A stretch of DNA of 64,000 nt, from the NCBI GenBank assembly GCA_037975125.1, contig CM075853.1, forward strand, positions 24,255,399 to 24,319,398. Direction: 5' to 3'. The notes below the pieces were generated by a model. That model worked only from the letters and a program-made list of their open reading frames with translations. It searched no databases and was not told the DNA's origin. The position numbers were made by a program, and so were the translations under genes. Within the stretch, counting starts at the first letter, position 1. Each line of letters begins with the position of its first letter. Positions 18,301 through 54,300 of the stretch are shown piece by piece. Origin of the DNA: Latrodectus hesperus. Taxonomy: Eukaryota > Arthropoda > Arachnida > Araneae > Theridiidae.

Positions 18301-21300
18301 AACAAATTTTGAATTTCTCATATACATTAAAAAACAGGTATTTTTTTAAATCAATATACTATAAATATTTTTCCAAATATTTTATAATCATACATATAAC
18401 ATAGCATAACAAATATATATAAATATATTTTTAAAAGCAGTATATCACATAATTAATTATTCCTTTTTCTATTGGACATAGAATTCAAACAATCAAAATA
18501 GTTTACAATTTTACAGTTCCTGATATTTTTCACATTGTTACAAAATTTGCCAAATTTTAAATACATTCTGAGCTCTATAGTGTGACTAGAATGTCATGAC
18601 TAGCATTCAACTAGATAAGATTTAGTCGTCTAAAAGCAATAACAAACAATCTATCAACAAATATCATGCATATATTTTGAAAGGATTCATGCATATTTTT
18701 TTACAATTTTATATAGATGTATTATATAAATTATAATTATTTTTAATTGTAATGAACTAAACATTTATGTATACTACCATAATAGTAATAACACAATATT
18801 AGTTTAATGATTTCTACCAAATAAGATATCATAGAATATAATTTTTTCCATAAACATTTAAATTTTAAAAATCAATTTATACATACTCTATAAAAAGAAC
18901 TTTGTGTATGATTTTACTTAGATTGCTTAAATGCATTTATTATGAATTTCAAAAAAATTTCATTTTTCAATATGGAATTAGTAAAGTATTGTTAATATAA
19001 TTTCGAAAATTCATTAAAAGAACATGTATATTTCACTGACTTATTACATCCAAATATTAATGGCACATTGTTTATTCAATAGATATGCATTTTATAAATT
19101 CAATATTAAAAATATCTTAATGGTGAATATAAATATACAAAAGAACTTTTTATAACTCATGTTCAACAGAAACACTTTAAAACTTGCATGAAATCAGCTG
19201 TGCGCAATTTCTTCCAAGAGCATATTTCGATATAAATTGATGTTTTTCTTTATTAACTAAAGTCAATTTTATAAATTCGAGATTTAAAATGACTTGATAA
19301 ATATTATTAAGAATCATTATGTATTTAAATTATGCTATAAGTTGTCCATTATAGATCCAATGTTAATAAAGAAAGATCTCTGCATTGAAATTTTGATTTT
19401 TTGAACAAAGTTTAAGTTTTAATTTTTTGCTTTTATAATCAAGAACTTTTCTAATAAATGAACAAATCTCTATAGCATATTCTAAAATAATACTGCTCAT
19501 TCGCAAATTTAAATTTATGAAACGAAAATATGTCATTAGTGAACACGACATGGAGTCTCTTTAATGTTAAAAACCATTTGTTAAAAATTTTAACAATTCT
19601 ATTCCTTCCTTTTATGCTTGAAATTATTCTACCATCTTGAGAAATCTCTTAGAGTTTCAGTAGTATATGAAAAATATTCCACACTTCATGAAAGTAAAAG
19701 TAAGGGATTGCTAAATAACAGTCAAATTACGAAAAAAAATATGTCTACTGTAAATGAAATTAAATACAGCTGTTGGATTCTCACAGTCATGAATGTAGAG
19801 TTGATGGGTTGAAGATATGACAAACTGCAGAGTATGTAATCAAAATTTTAGGAAAAAAATTACATAAAAACAAAGCACTTATGAGGACTCAGGTTAATTA
19901 ACCTTTCTTAAGCCGATTCCAACAATTATCGAATTATATAAAAAGGCAAAGAATGAGAAAGATGTCACTGATTTTTGTCATTATCATTAATGTCAAATCA
20001 GTTATTTTAATATTATGTTTTTAAATTAATCAGAAATTTTAAAGATAAAAGCGGATTTCTGCTTCATATTAATATATTAGCATTCATGAAATCATAAGCA
20101 TCAAAATAACTTTTGTGCACACATGTACATCAATAATTCTGAATGCATTTCATAAAGTAAACGAACATTTTGTCTACCACTTTTTTCTCATTGAAATATG
20201 AGTGTATTTATAATTATAAATTTTAATCATGTGCATTTTAAGAATACATTCTGCAGACAACTTAAATTTTTAACTATGTTATAACATACGAGAATATTAA
20301 ATAAACTAACACTGAAGAATAACCTTAACCATTTCATTATATCATAGGCAAAAATACTTATTTCACAATGAAAATCTAAACAAATCTGTGGAACTCTTTT
20401 ATGACATACTAACTGGTAGAAAATTAAGCTAATATATTTTTAATTTGAAGACTAACTTGTAAATTATTCCCAAAAATAATGCCAAGATAGGTAAAAAGGT
20501 AATGTTTAAATTTTCCAATTAAATTTTAATTATAAATTCCAAAAAAGTGTTATCAAAATACATAACATGAGTGTCATGGAATTATGTATAATACTGTCTA
20601 TATGTACACAATTATGTTCAATGACAATTTGTGAATCACAGAAAAATTGGTCCCAATGAAAAGATTTATAAATAAATCTCATACCTCCTAAAAATATAAC
20701 ATTTAGTGAAAATCTATATTACTTGCAAAATGACTATACACATATGTTTAACATCATATCCTTAATAAAATATATCAGCATAAATTCATATAAAAATCAC
20801 TTCTCCACCAAATGTGACTAAAACAATAGAATTTAAAAAAGTAAAGTAAAAATAACAATACATAAAATCTTCATTTTTTTTCAAATAATTTCATTTGAAA
20901 AATTAAAGCCTATTTCCAGGAACCAAATGAGATAACTCACACTTAAAATTTCTTCGAGTTTTTAAGTCATTAACTTCAAAATATGAAATGTTTAATGTAT
21001 AATTTAATTTCACCAAAATAAGTTATGTCTTCAGTACATCTGAAAAAAAAATCGATATTCAACTGTTTCTAAATATCTTAGATATTACAAATGAAATAGT
21101 TTATGTTTCAATAAAGAATAAAAATCTAAGATTTTTACTGTTGACCATAGTTATCAACAGAAAAACACAGGCAATTTTTAACACTTATTACAAAAACTAA
21201 CATCCCTTTTTTATCCTAAATTAAAGACTTGGTATATTTGGATTGTACTCACTTTGAAATCTTAGTGCTCCCACTATTTTCATTTTGGGATATTTTTTGA

Positions 21301-22390
21301 TTGATCATATCTTACAACAGATATGAAAAAAAACTATCGTTAAAAATTGTGAGAGCCTATAAAATATACAATTCAATATTGCATTTTGTGTTTCGTTTAG
21401 AAAATGCATCTTAAAATTAAAAATAAAGTTTCTTTTTGTAATAGAAAGGGAAAGTGTTTATCTTTAAAAATTTCATAAATCTGTTTGAAAAGCAACACTT
21501 AGAATAATTTTTAGGTAATATTCAAAAATTTCTCGAGTTTAATAAATTAGATATTAAAAAAACACAAAAAATAAATTAAAAATAAATTTAATAACAAAGT
21601 ATATCAAAAATATTGATCATAGAAAAATATAAACTGCAAAGATTAGATGATATAGTCAATAATCTCCTTATAAAACAATAAATTGTATAATATAGAAAAA
21701 TTATGAAAATTGAATAATATAAGCATTAAAACAAACAAACAAAATTATGTACTTGTAAAGTAATTCATAGAATGTAATAAAAAATATCAATGGAAATATT
21801 AAATGAAAACCTGTGTATGAAATTTAGAAGTCAATAATCAATTTATAAATGAGATTCAAATACTTATACAGCTTACACATTGCACATATCAATTTATAGC
21901 TGTTTCACTTTATTTTTCATTGTTATGAAATAGTAACACATAATTTATCATATAATGCATAGTTATTAAAATTCCTTTGCAAATATTGTTAATAAAATTC
22001 TATTGTAATAAAGTGTTTTAAGAATACAATGGGTAAAAAAAAAAATTTTCATAGACAATGATTACGTGTACCATTTTGCTTTTACCACCTATCTCAACAG
22101 AAATATATTATTATATTCAATATAAAGTGAAATAAAAAATGATTGATAATTTAGTCAAAGCAAATAATGATATCAAGAAAAACTTATTATAACTTCAATA
22201 AAACAAATATCAGATTGTGCACATAAGAGGAGTATAACAAAGAAATTTGGTGTTAAAATATCCCATTACAAAATTCCAAATAGTTAGATATATAAAAGCA
22301 TTTAAATTTTAGATTCAATTAAATAAAATTCAAAAAATCATATTAATACTTTTTATAATCAAGCATAATCAAGAGAAGATAATATTTTTA
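15301..22390. other. 7-kb AT-rich intergenic region and NHA-gene 3' flank
   Basis: No exon, transposon domain or RNA gene recognised on either strand; the small ORFs here have no protein-like composition. The right end must contain the 3' UTR and poly(A) site of the antiporter gene. AATAAA-like words are too frequent to choose one. Confidence 0.5.
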
Positions 22391-45864
<23,474 letters not shown>

Positions 45865-45878
45865 TCTCTTTTCTTTAG

Positions 45879-48560
45879 CTAAAAAAGGAAAAGACGAAAT
45901 AATTATAAAAAAATTTACTACTTACACACTAAAACTTCTGATATAAATATACTTGATTATTGCTGTTTAAACTAGCAAAATTAATCATTTTAAGCAATAA
46001 CTTTAAATTAGCTTTAAATGAAAAATTCACGTGCAAAGTAAATAAAAACACAAGGAACTTATCAAATTTTTTCTAATAATGATACATTTAGGATGAATAC
46101 AGGTCATATAAAAACACAAGTATAAGATAGTAACCCAAATTCATTTTAATTATGTGGATATACTATTCAAACACATGAACCTAAATTTTTTAAGTTACTG
46201 ATTACTGAAATTTGTTTCAAGTCAATTTGTATTTTTGTTACCTATAGATTATGCAAGATTTTTTTTGGAAAGGTGATACTACATGGATGTTCTAGGATTG
46301 TTTATCAGCATGTATTGAGTACATAAATTGGCTACAGTGACAAGAGAAATAAATAAGGTTATGATGATAGATATAAGACACTTGTAAAGAGGGCACTACC
46401 CACCACAAAGCCCATCAAGGGATGGAAGCTACTGAATCTAAGCATTTCCAGCCTAGGCACTTAAAATGATGGATTTTAGAAGTGCTGTTATCTAAAAAAC
46501 TAAAACATATTGGGTGGGACTAAATCTACAGACACATATGTTTATATGACAGGCCACCCATATATTTAGATGCTCATGTTGAGAGTCAGTGTCAGAACAG
46601 TAACCCCTATGCTTGATCCATAGCAGTTTAGTTATGAATATAGCAAGACACTAGATGATTAAATACTGGGGACCACCTGTCCAAAGCGTGACTGTCCACA
46701 AGAAGCAAGAAGAAATCAAAATTACTACAGCTATTCAGGGATAGCTCCCTTGCTTGCCGTCAAGAGATGAAAGGGATAAGAAAAGAGGAAGAAAAAAGAG
46801 GTGAACAAACAGAAAGAGAATGATGATCTCTGGATACCTCAGGATTGGGATACCCACTCTCAACTAAAGGTGTGCCCCATGAAGGGGGATAGCTGTAAAC
46901 TTAGTTCCATTCTGTCATAAACTAATTTAGTACTTTTCCATTATATCCCCACTTATGAACCTAGAGAAATAGCATGCTTTTACAGAAAAGCAAACATACT
47001 ACAACACAGATATGATGACTTTAATGGCTTAAAATTTTATTTCAAATATATTTAAATCACACTGTTTTTTGTTTAAAAATTTATTGAAAAGTGACAAACA
47101 AAGCTAAATAAAGCTAAAGCTAGTTGGTGAAAAAAACGACTTTGTGATAATTTTGTCAGTCATATGGAACATTACTGTTACAAAATGCCAAGCCAAAAAG
47201 CAGCCAATACAGCAGTATTTATATTTGTTTCATTATTAAAAAATATACTATTACAGTATATTTACACAACTGATCATCGATGCAATTACTAAGCAGTTTC
47301 TGCCAGAAATAACCATTAGTGCTTAAATAAGTTTTGTCATTAAGTGAAAATTATTTTATAAAATGTTTGCATTATTTTTAGTAGCTTCTAAAAATACAAA
47401 TATTTTTAAACAAAACATGATGCAAATGGAATATTTATGACAACAATTTATTAACTTTTACTACATTCAATACAAGAAATGTTCTAGAAGACACAATATT
47501 CAGAGTTGAGTTTAACTATTAATACAAGACAATAATTATTAAATAGTAATTTCTTTATCCCAAAAGTACTTAATTTGGTAATAAAAACTTAGCAACATCA
47601 AAGTCATGATATGAAATATAAAATATTTACAGAGAGAAATTGTTTGGTACTTAAAAAAATTACATATTTTATATTTAATATAAAATTATTATACATGTTA
47701 AAATATGCTTAATCCATTAACTGACATACTTAAAGCATTATTTAGTCTAACTCACATAACATAATATATTAGTATTTTTGCACAGAATAATTAAGAAAAT
47801 ACAATCATACTAATGAATCTATTATTAATTTTAATTGATAAAAAAATTGTCCAGTAAAATGAGAAACTTTTTTTTTTACAAATAAAAAAATTTTTTCCTA
47901 CATAAGCATACTAACAATTATAAGCATTTAATTAATTTCAATTGCAAATTATTAGAATACAAACTTGAAAAATAATTAGTATAAAAAAATAATTTTACTA
48001 AATATTAAATTGATCATAATAACTCGTACAAAATGCGAAACAGGAAAAGAATTTCGATAAAATGATTATTTTAACAAAAATTCATTTTTTTATTTATGCA
48101 TGAAATAATCAAATTATATTAGCGTTTTTAATCAATATAATTTCCTAAAAACATATATTACTTAAATAATAATCATCAGTTATGCTAGATATACAGTAAT
48201 TCTATTTAACTATAAAAATACACATACATCACTTTTCCAAGCTTTATGTAAGTCAAGATTATTTTTTATCTTAACGTTTTATTTTTTGCATAAGAAAATT
48301 GCGAATCTATTTATTTCAGTATGTAATGATATACGAAATGAATATTAGATAAATAGGTTTGAAAATTTCCACTTTACGCCCAAGTATCCACATAAATTGA
48401 ACAGGTAGGTACGAACAAATCGGATGGAAACTTGAGATGTTTTCATCTTCCTCATCTTTTATTAATCGAAAACCAAGACAGTGCAATTTGAGAGTAGTTT
48501 AGCAGAAGGAAATTATTTATAACTGAATCAATCAAAGTAAGCGAATCATTATTTTTTATG
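45879..48560. other. Upstream intron or flank of the NHA gene
   Basis: AT-rich apart from a GC-richer island at about 46380-46930, which is probably an interspersed repeat of unknown family. No coding sequence identified. Confidence 0.35.
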
Positions 48561-48950
48561 AGATTTTTATGAAACTTACATAATGTAATTTAAGCCCTCT
48601 CATTTAAAAATTTTACTAAAAAATTATCTTTATATTAATTAATTTATTACCAAGATATTTGATATATCATCATTTTTCTTTAATGATATGTCGGCAAACT
48701 TAAATGAATAATGCCAGTTTGGATATCGACCCGTCATTTGAAAAATATTGTAATGTTGTAAACTATTCTTTTTTAAAGTTAGGAAACATTTTCTATTTTG
48801 TTTGCACCTAGGGCGCAGACTTTTTCAGTGTTTGCTTATATTGTTAGTAAACACGTATAACAGTCCGTTAACATTTTAATTTACCATATATAGTATTTAA
48901 AGAATTTCACCTTTACATTCTATTCCATTATTCAAAAAAGAAAACCAGGT
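48561..48950. promoter_or_regulatory. Possible divergent promoter with two non-coding first exons
   Basis: A minus-strand donor (CATTAT|gtaagt at 48575-48579) and a plus-strand donor (AACCAG|gtaatg at 48949) face away from each other within 370 bp. They point toward the NHA gene and the 53117 ORF respectively. Sequence around 48800 is a little GC-richer. This is inference from splice-site words alone. Confidence 0.2.
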
Positions 48951-49831
48951 AATGAACTGCTGTATTTTGATTTACTTGAAAATTATAAAAGTTGTTACTT
49001 AAAAGTGTGTTTTTGTTTATGAACTGAAATTATATGTCTTATCGGTGAAATTTTTATACTATGTATTGGTTAAAAATGCAAATGAACATTGAATGTAGTC
49101 TATAATTTGCCAGCAAGATTATTGAAGATAGTTGTTAAAATGAAAATATATTTATGATTCTTTTAAAAAGGCTAAATTATCACTATTACTAAAAGCTAAG
49201 TTAAGCTAGCATATGCATACCAACTTTAGCGATTTAATTATCTAAAATAAAGATTATTAGCCTAAAGTACCAGAAATAATTTTAGACATAAAATCTTCAA
49301 AGTTAATGAAATTCCATTCATATGAATGTTTCTTGATAATGATGTGTTCCTCTAAAATTTAAGAATAACAATCATTTAACGAATATTTAAAATCGCAAAT
49401 ATTTAAGAACTTATGTAGTGTATGAAATTAATTTCTGTTATTGATTAATAAATTTAAAACAAAAATTTTAACTTTATACCTTTTAATATCTTGTTTTATG
49501 ATCCTAGATTTGTTTGTATATTAGAAATACAATCAAATAAATTGGGTTCTGCATTATAAGTATGTTGGTTTTTTGAAAACTAGCTGTTCATTTTTTTTAT
49601 ATATAAAAAAGGTATTATCAATTACTGAAAAACTGACATTCAATAGTGAGACATTAAAATCTATGAAATACAATAATTTTATCTGATTTTAACTGTTTGA
49701 ATGTTTTTAATAAATTATAATCAGTAGCAATGGAAAAAAGTGTCTAATAATGATAAAGTATATACACTACTTTTTAAATAAATTAATTTGTAAAAGTAGA
49801 AGTAAGAAAAGATTTATGCACATTATCTTTG

Positions 49832-49835
<4 letters not shown>

Positions 49836-49881
<46 letters not shown>
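49836..49881. repeat. (TA)n microsatellite
   Basis: About 22 TA copies. Confidence 0.93.
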
Positions 49882-49883
<2 letters not shown>

Positions 49884-50354
49884 GCATATTATTTGAGTAG
49901 AAAAATATCTGCATGCCAAATGTTCATATTAAATGACAAGATAGCTTGTGTTACGGGGTTTTAAGGCAGTGCAAGTTCATTTGCTTTTAATTTTAAGAAT
50001 CGTAGATGTCAATATTGAAAGAAGTTATGTTCTCTTGATATAGAATTATTTTAGTCCCAACAGTTCTAACGTAAAAATTTCAGTATGATAATCAAATTTA
50101 TTGTTTAACCTCGCAAAAAAATAAATGGCAAATAATAATTTTTATACAATTAAAAGTAATTTAACAGAGTGCATTCACTCATTTTCAGTTATAATGCTAT
50201 GCAGTTTCTGTATTATCATAGTTTGGTTGTAATATTTGTTAAGTGTAAATACTTAGAAAATTATTTTTTAAATTTCCATAATGAATTTAAAATGTCATTG
50301 GTATCATAAATATTCTGTGATCTCTATTTTAATGAGAAATATATAAAGTATCAA

Positions 50355-50620
50355 AGCCCATTGTCTTAGTGGTATAGTAATTTCTGCTGCCTAGGCAGAG
50401 GTCCGAAGTTCAGTCCTCAGGTTGGACTAGGTCATGTCATCCTTTCAGTAGGTTGATAAACTGAGTATCAAGCATGGAACTAAACACTTGAGGTTTCATC
50501 TTAGGCTGACCACCTAACTGAGAAATATGCTTTGCATTCTAGGGCCTTTGGTCAGGAAAACAAATATGGCCTCTGTAGGCTTTGACTCCCATTGGGCTGT
50601 CATGCTATTGGTTTAGTTTC
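50355..50620 (+). repeat. tRNA-derived SINE, copy 2
   Basis: Plus-strand copy of the 39511/52717 family: head TGTCTTAGTGGTATAG, B box AAGTTCAGTCCTCAGG, then AGGCTGACCACCTAACTGAG and AGGCTTTGACTCCCATTGGG. Confidence 0.85.
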
Positions 50621-52106
50621 TTATGTAATGTATCTTGATTTAAAAAAATTTTTTACTTAGATTTTTGTGAAATTGATTAATGTATAAAATTGATAAATTG
50701 AATTTTAATTGATGCATTAAATGCAATTTGGAAATTTAAATTATTACACATTTAAAGAACACTACACAAACATTTCTCCTATTTTTTTAAAATCAGTAAT
50801 TGATCTGTTTTCAAATGTTCAAGGTATATTTTGTGATGTATTTACTTTGTATGTGAAATGTCGTAGTGTCGAACATACTTTAAATCACTTATTAAAATAA
50901 AATTTGTAACATTTTCTTTAAAAAATTATTTTTAGTTTATAATTCCGTATTTAGAATTGCAAATTTTGGGTCTTCCATTGTTAATTATCATAAAATATCT
51001 TTAAAAAATAAATTAAAGAGATATTCAATATGTGTACTTTATTTTTATTATAAAAATATGTGTACTTAATTTACTTACATTATTTATTTATTTATTTACA
51101 TTAACTATTTTTATTATGTAATAATTTATATATTTATTTAGTAGTCTTGAATAATTTCATAAAGACAATAATTTTAATAATTCATATATATAATTTATGA
51201 AATTCAAATTCATTGACAGTTATTAACTTTAGGACTTAATTATAATTTTTAAAGGGCAATTTGAAATTTCATGTTAATGTAATAGCATTATTTATTCCCT
51301 TTAAAAAATATTATTGTTTATTTGAAAATCTTATATAATTGAATTTATATTACATTTAGTGTAGAAATAACATTTATTTTGAATTTCAAAACTAATGATT
51401 TCTTATAAGAATCTATAACTATATGTATTTTACGAAAGAAGAACATTTTTTTATTACCATTTGGTTGCAGTAGGATTTTTTTTTACTGTTTTTATGTAAA
51501 TAAAAAAATTGTGAGAGTATTGTTGAGTTACAATAATTTTTTTTTAATTTTCCTTTTAAAAATGTTTCTAATTTTATAAATTATAATTAAAATAATATAA
51601 CTTTAAAAAAATGTGAAGACTTCAAAGAATGTGAAAAATTAAACAAACTGAAATTTGTAATTTTAAATAAAATATTTACTTTGCTTCAAGTTGTAATTTC
51701 ATAAAAGTGCATCTTTAAATAAAATTATTTTGTAACAGCAAAATTTACTAAGTCAATCCATTGAAAGTGTAATGAAAGTCATTTATCTTAGATGATAAGA
51801 AAAAACTGCGACTTAATTGAAGTTTTTAAAAATTATTTAATATTTTCATAAACTTTTAGTTTACCTAGGAAAATTCCTATGTTTTTTTCATCATCCATTT
51901 GTACAATAATGAATTGATAATTTTGAAAATCAGAAAAGATAATCTAGCTTTTTAATGATTATTACTAGATTGTTTAGTTATTATTTGATATCAAAATGTT
52001 ATAACAATTTTAGTTGCTATTATTTCAAGCAAAGTGAATTGCATTTAATTAAATGATTATAAGTGACGTACCAGTAGTTGCTTTTCCTTCTCCAATCTAA
52101 CTTGCA
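50621..52106. other. AT-rich, no gene seen
   Basis: Lies in the possible intron upstream of the micropeptide exon. Nothing recognised. Confidence 0.45.
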
Positions 52107-52440
52107 TATGAATACATACATAGTGGTGCAGGCGAGCCCCGTACTGTACCTTTAGTTTAACGGGTTTGGAATACTTGCCCATCACCAAGTGCCTCGTTAT
52201 TTTGAACCATGGTCAGGTGACTGGTGCCCTCCTTTCCACATCCATGCCACACCAGTGGAAAGATTTTGGACATCACATATTAACGTGGACACGTCCCCAA
52301 CCCATGGAGCTCCAGCAACCCATTGAGGGAGAGTACAGCGTGGTCATCCTCCCAATATTTGCCCGTGGCAAATGATTCTTCACTTTGCTGGTCTTAACAG
52401 GAAATGGCGTGAAGCTACTGAACCACTGGAGTTCACACAT
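52107..52440. repeat. GC-richer island, probably an interspersed repeat
   Basis: Sharp change in composition against AT-rich flanks. The 69-codon ORF inside has no recognisable domain. I could not assign a family. Confidence 0.35.
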
Positions 52441-52716
52441 AAATACAGAAAATTAATTACGAAAATTAAGTTATTTTGACTTGTTTCTCAAGGAAAGCAG
52501 ATAATTATTATCATCTATCAGAACAATATCAATCAGGCAGGCTATTCTTTTTAAACTGAAAAAAAATTCTAATAACTTTAAATAATAAAAAAAGTTCACT
52601 TTTTATGAAATAAATAGAAAATTACTGATAAGTTGTTTGCTACCTTTATATGATTTTCTCAAGCTTTGAGAGAAAAATAACTGATGGCTAACGCTTTATT
52701 TCTATAGAAAGCATTA

Positions 52717-53009
52717 AAACTAAAAACTAAACTAAACTCCATGGTGCGACAGCCCATGTGGGCCAAGGCCTACAATGCCCATAACTGTTTTTGTGACCGA
52801 GGGCCCCGGGGTGCAAAGCATATGTCCCAGTTAGGTGGTCAGCCTAACGTAAGACCCCCAGTGTTTAGTTCCCAAGCATGCTTGGTACTCATTTAATCGA
52901 CCCACTGAAGAGATGAAAGGCTGAGTCAACCTTGCCCAGCCCGAGGATCAAACCTCGGACCTGTGTCATGGGAGCGTTAAACACTGCCACTAAGCCACTG
53001 GGGTTCGTG
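52717..53009 (-). repeat. tRNA-derived SINE, copy 3, with 10-bp target duplication
   Basis: GAAAGCATTA flanks the element at 52707-52716 and 53010-53019. On the minus strand: TGGCTTAGTGGCAG A box, GGTTTGATCCTCGG B box and a body identical in order to copies 1 and 2. The tail is built of ACTAAA-like units. This copy defines the family's ends. Confidence 0.93.
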
Positions 53010-53116
53010 GAAAGCATTAGTAATATGTAAAATTTTTATAAAATGTAGTTGTAATTTGTTGCTAATATGACATTAATAATTCTTTTGTGTGATTATTTGA
53101 ATTACTATTTTACAGA

Positions 53117-53284
53117 ATGCATATGTCTTATATTGTTCTCATTCCAAAGATTACACAGGCTTTTGCTGGAGTTGCTGCATGCTTTATAATGGGAACATTA
53201 GTCTTCAATGAGTCTATAAAACGTGAACAATTAGATAAACCTAGAATGAAAAAGAAAACATCCAGTACTATTCTTATATCCTAG
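53117..53284 (+). CDS. Short single-pass membrane protein, 55 residues (unrecognised)
   Basis: The ATG sits one base after a good acceptor (ttactattttacag) and the frame runs to TAG at 53282-53284. The protein has a short N-terminus (MHMSYIVLIPKITQ), one hydrophobic helix (AFAGVAACFIMGTLVF) and a charged, basic C-terminus (ESIKREQLDKPRMKKKTS). This layout is typical of small inner-mitochondrial or ER membrane proteins. It is too short for a random-ORF test, but the splice acceptor, the helix and the lysine-rich tail together look protein-like. I do not recognise the family. A 5' non-coding exon ending at 48948 is possible. A second Met at residue 3 could be the true start. Confidence 0.45.
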   Translation: MHMSYIVLIPKITQAFAGVAACFIMGTLVFNESIKREQLDKPRMKKKTSSTILIS

Positions 53285-53466
53285 AATTCATTTTATGTAG
53301 ACTCAAAAGTATTGTGTATAATTTCGTTTATATTGTAATGCTTATATAAAAACATAAATAATTTTTCTTTGTTGCAATGCTATTATTTGTTCTTACATTT
53401 TATATTTATGCATATATCATTAAATATAACTGCTATTTAAATATTACTGTTCTTAAAACCATAGGG

Positions 53467-54300
53467 TTTGTACAACTCCTTGAAACTCTTCTGGAGTTTA
53501 AAATTTTTTTTGAGTCCCTTGAAATTCCTAGAGTTTTTACTTACCTTCAGGCATTAATTTTTCAAAAGATATTTTTATATACTTTAAGGTATTATTTCAT
53601 ATTTTAAAATATTTTAAGATTTTCAGTGAAACTGTTTGAAAATAAAACAAATTGAGTATTAGCTCTTTATGTTACCATTAGATGGTGACAATATCAATAT
53701 TAGATAATATTTATAATTGTTGATTAAAATAAAGATCTAGTTCAGCCACAATAGCTACTTAATATCCAATTCAATCAGAACCGGATGTGGTATTTAGATT
53801 TATATATATGAAGTGAAGTGATAAAGAATCACCAATAAGATTGTCATGTTGGTGCAATGCAATTAAGGGGAGTGACTTTTATTGATTCTGTTTCTATTTG
53901 TTTCTGTCTTTTGTATTTTATAAAATTCACTGAATATTAATATTTAAATATAAGATTTTTGAGTTAAAATGTACTTTCCTTATCTTCCTTGGTAAAAACT
54001 ACTTATAATTTAAATGAAAAAGGATGAATTTATCAACAAATTCATAACAATGAGATAAATTATTTAATTATGACTGGTGATATGTGGCTGTTCAATGACT
54101 AGTGGAAAGGCTATACAAAGATTGGCTTTTGTGCATGATTCAGAAAAAGGAAAGTATTTTGTCGAAGAATTTAAATTATTATTAAACACAACTGACTGTA
54201 AGTTTTCAAGATCATATTGATGAGAAATTTAATTCTCAAAAAGATAAAATATATACTTTTTATTTATTTTTCTCAAATAGACAAAATTATTGTCACTTAT
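53467..54300 (+). repeat. Dispersed hAT-like repeat, copy A
   Basis: Starts TGTACAACTCCTTGAAACTC, matching the reverse complement of the end of copy B near 61335 (TGTTCGCACAACTCCTGGAA). The inner part (TTACCATTAGATGGTGACAA, TTCAGCCACAATAGCTACTT, ATTTTATAAAATTCACTGAA) matches copies B and C. A short coding-like stretch (MTSGKAIQRLAFVHDSEKGK) near 54096 lies inside the repeat and is shared, in broken form, with copy C. It is therefore transposon-derived, not a host gene. Confidence 0.7.

Noticed and set aside
19363..19812. Two ORFs of 62 and 64 codons in the 15-22 kb desert
   Set aside because: Length and composition are expected by chance in this DNA; no splice or homology support.
54096..54197. 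Apparent coding exon MTSGKAIQRLAFVHDSEKGK with a gtaagt donor
   Set aside because: The same segment recurs in broken form in the repeat copy near 63.5 kb, so it belongs to a dispersed repeat rather than a host gene.
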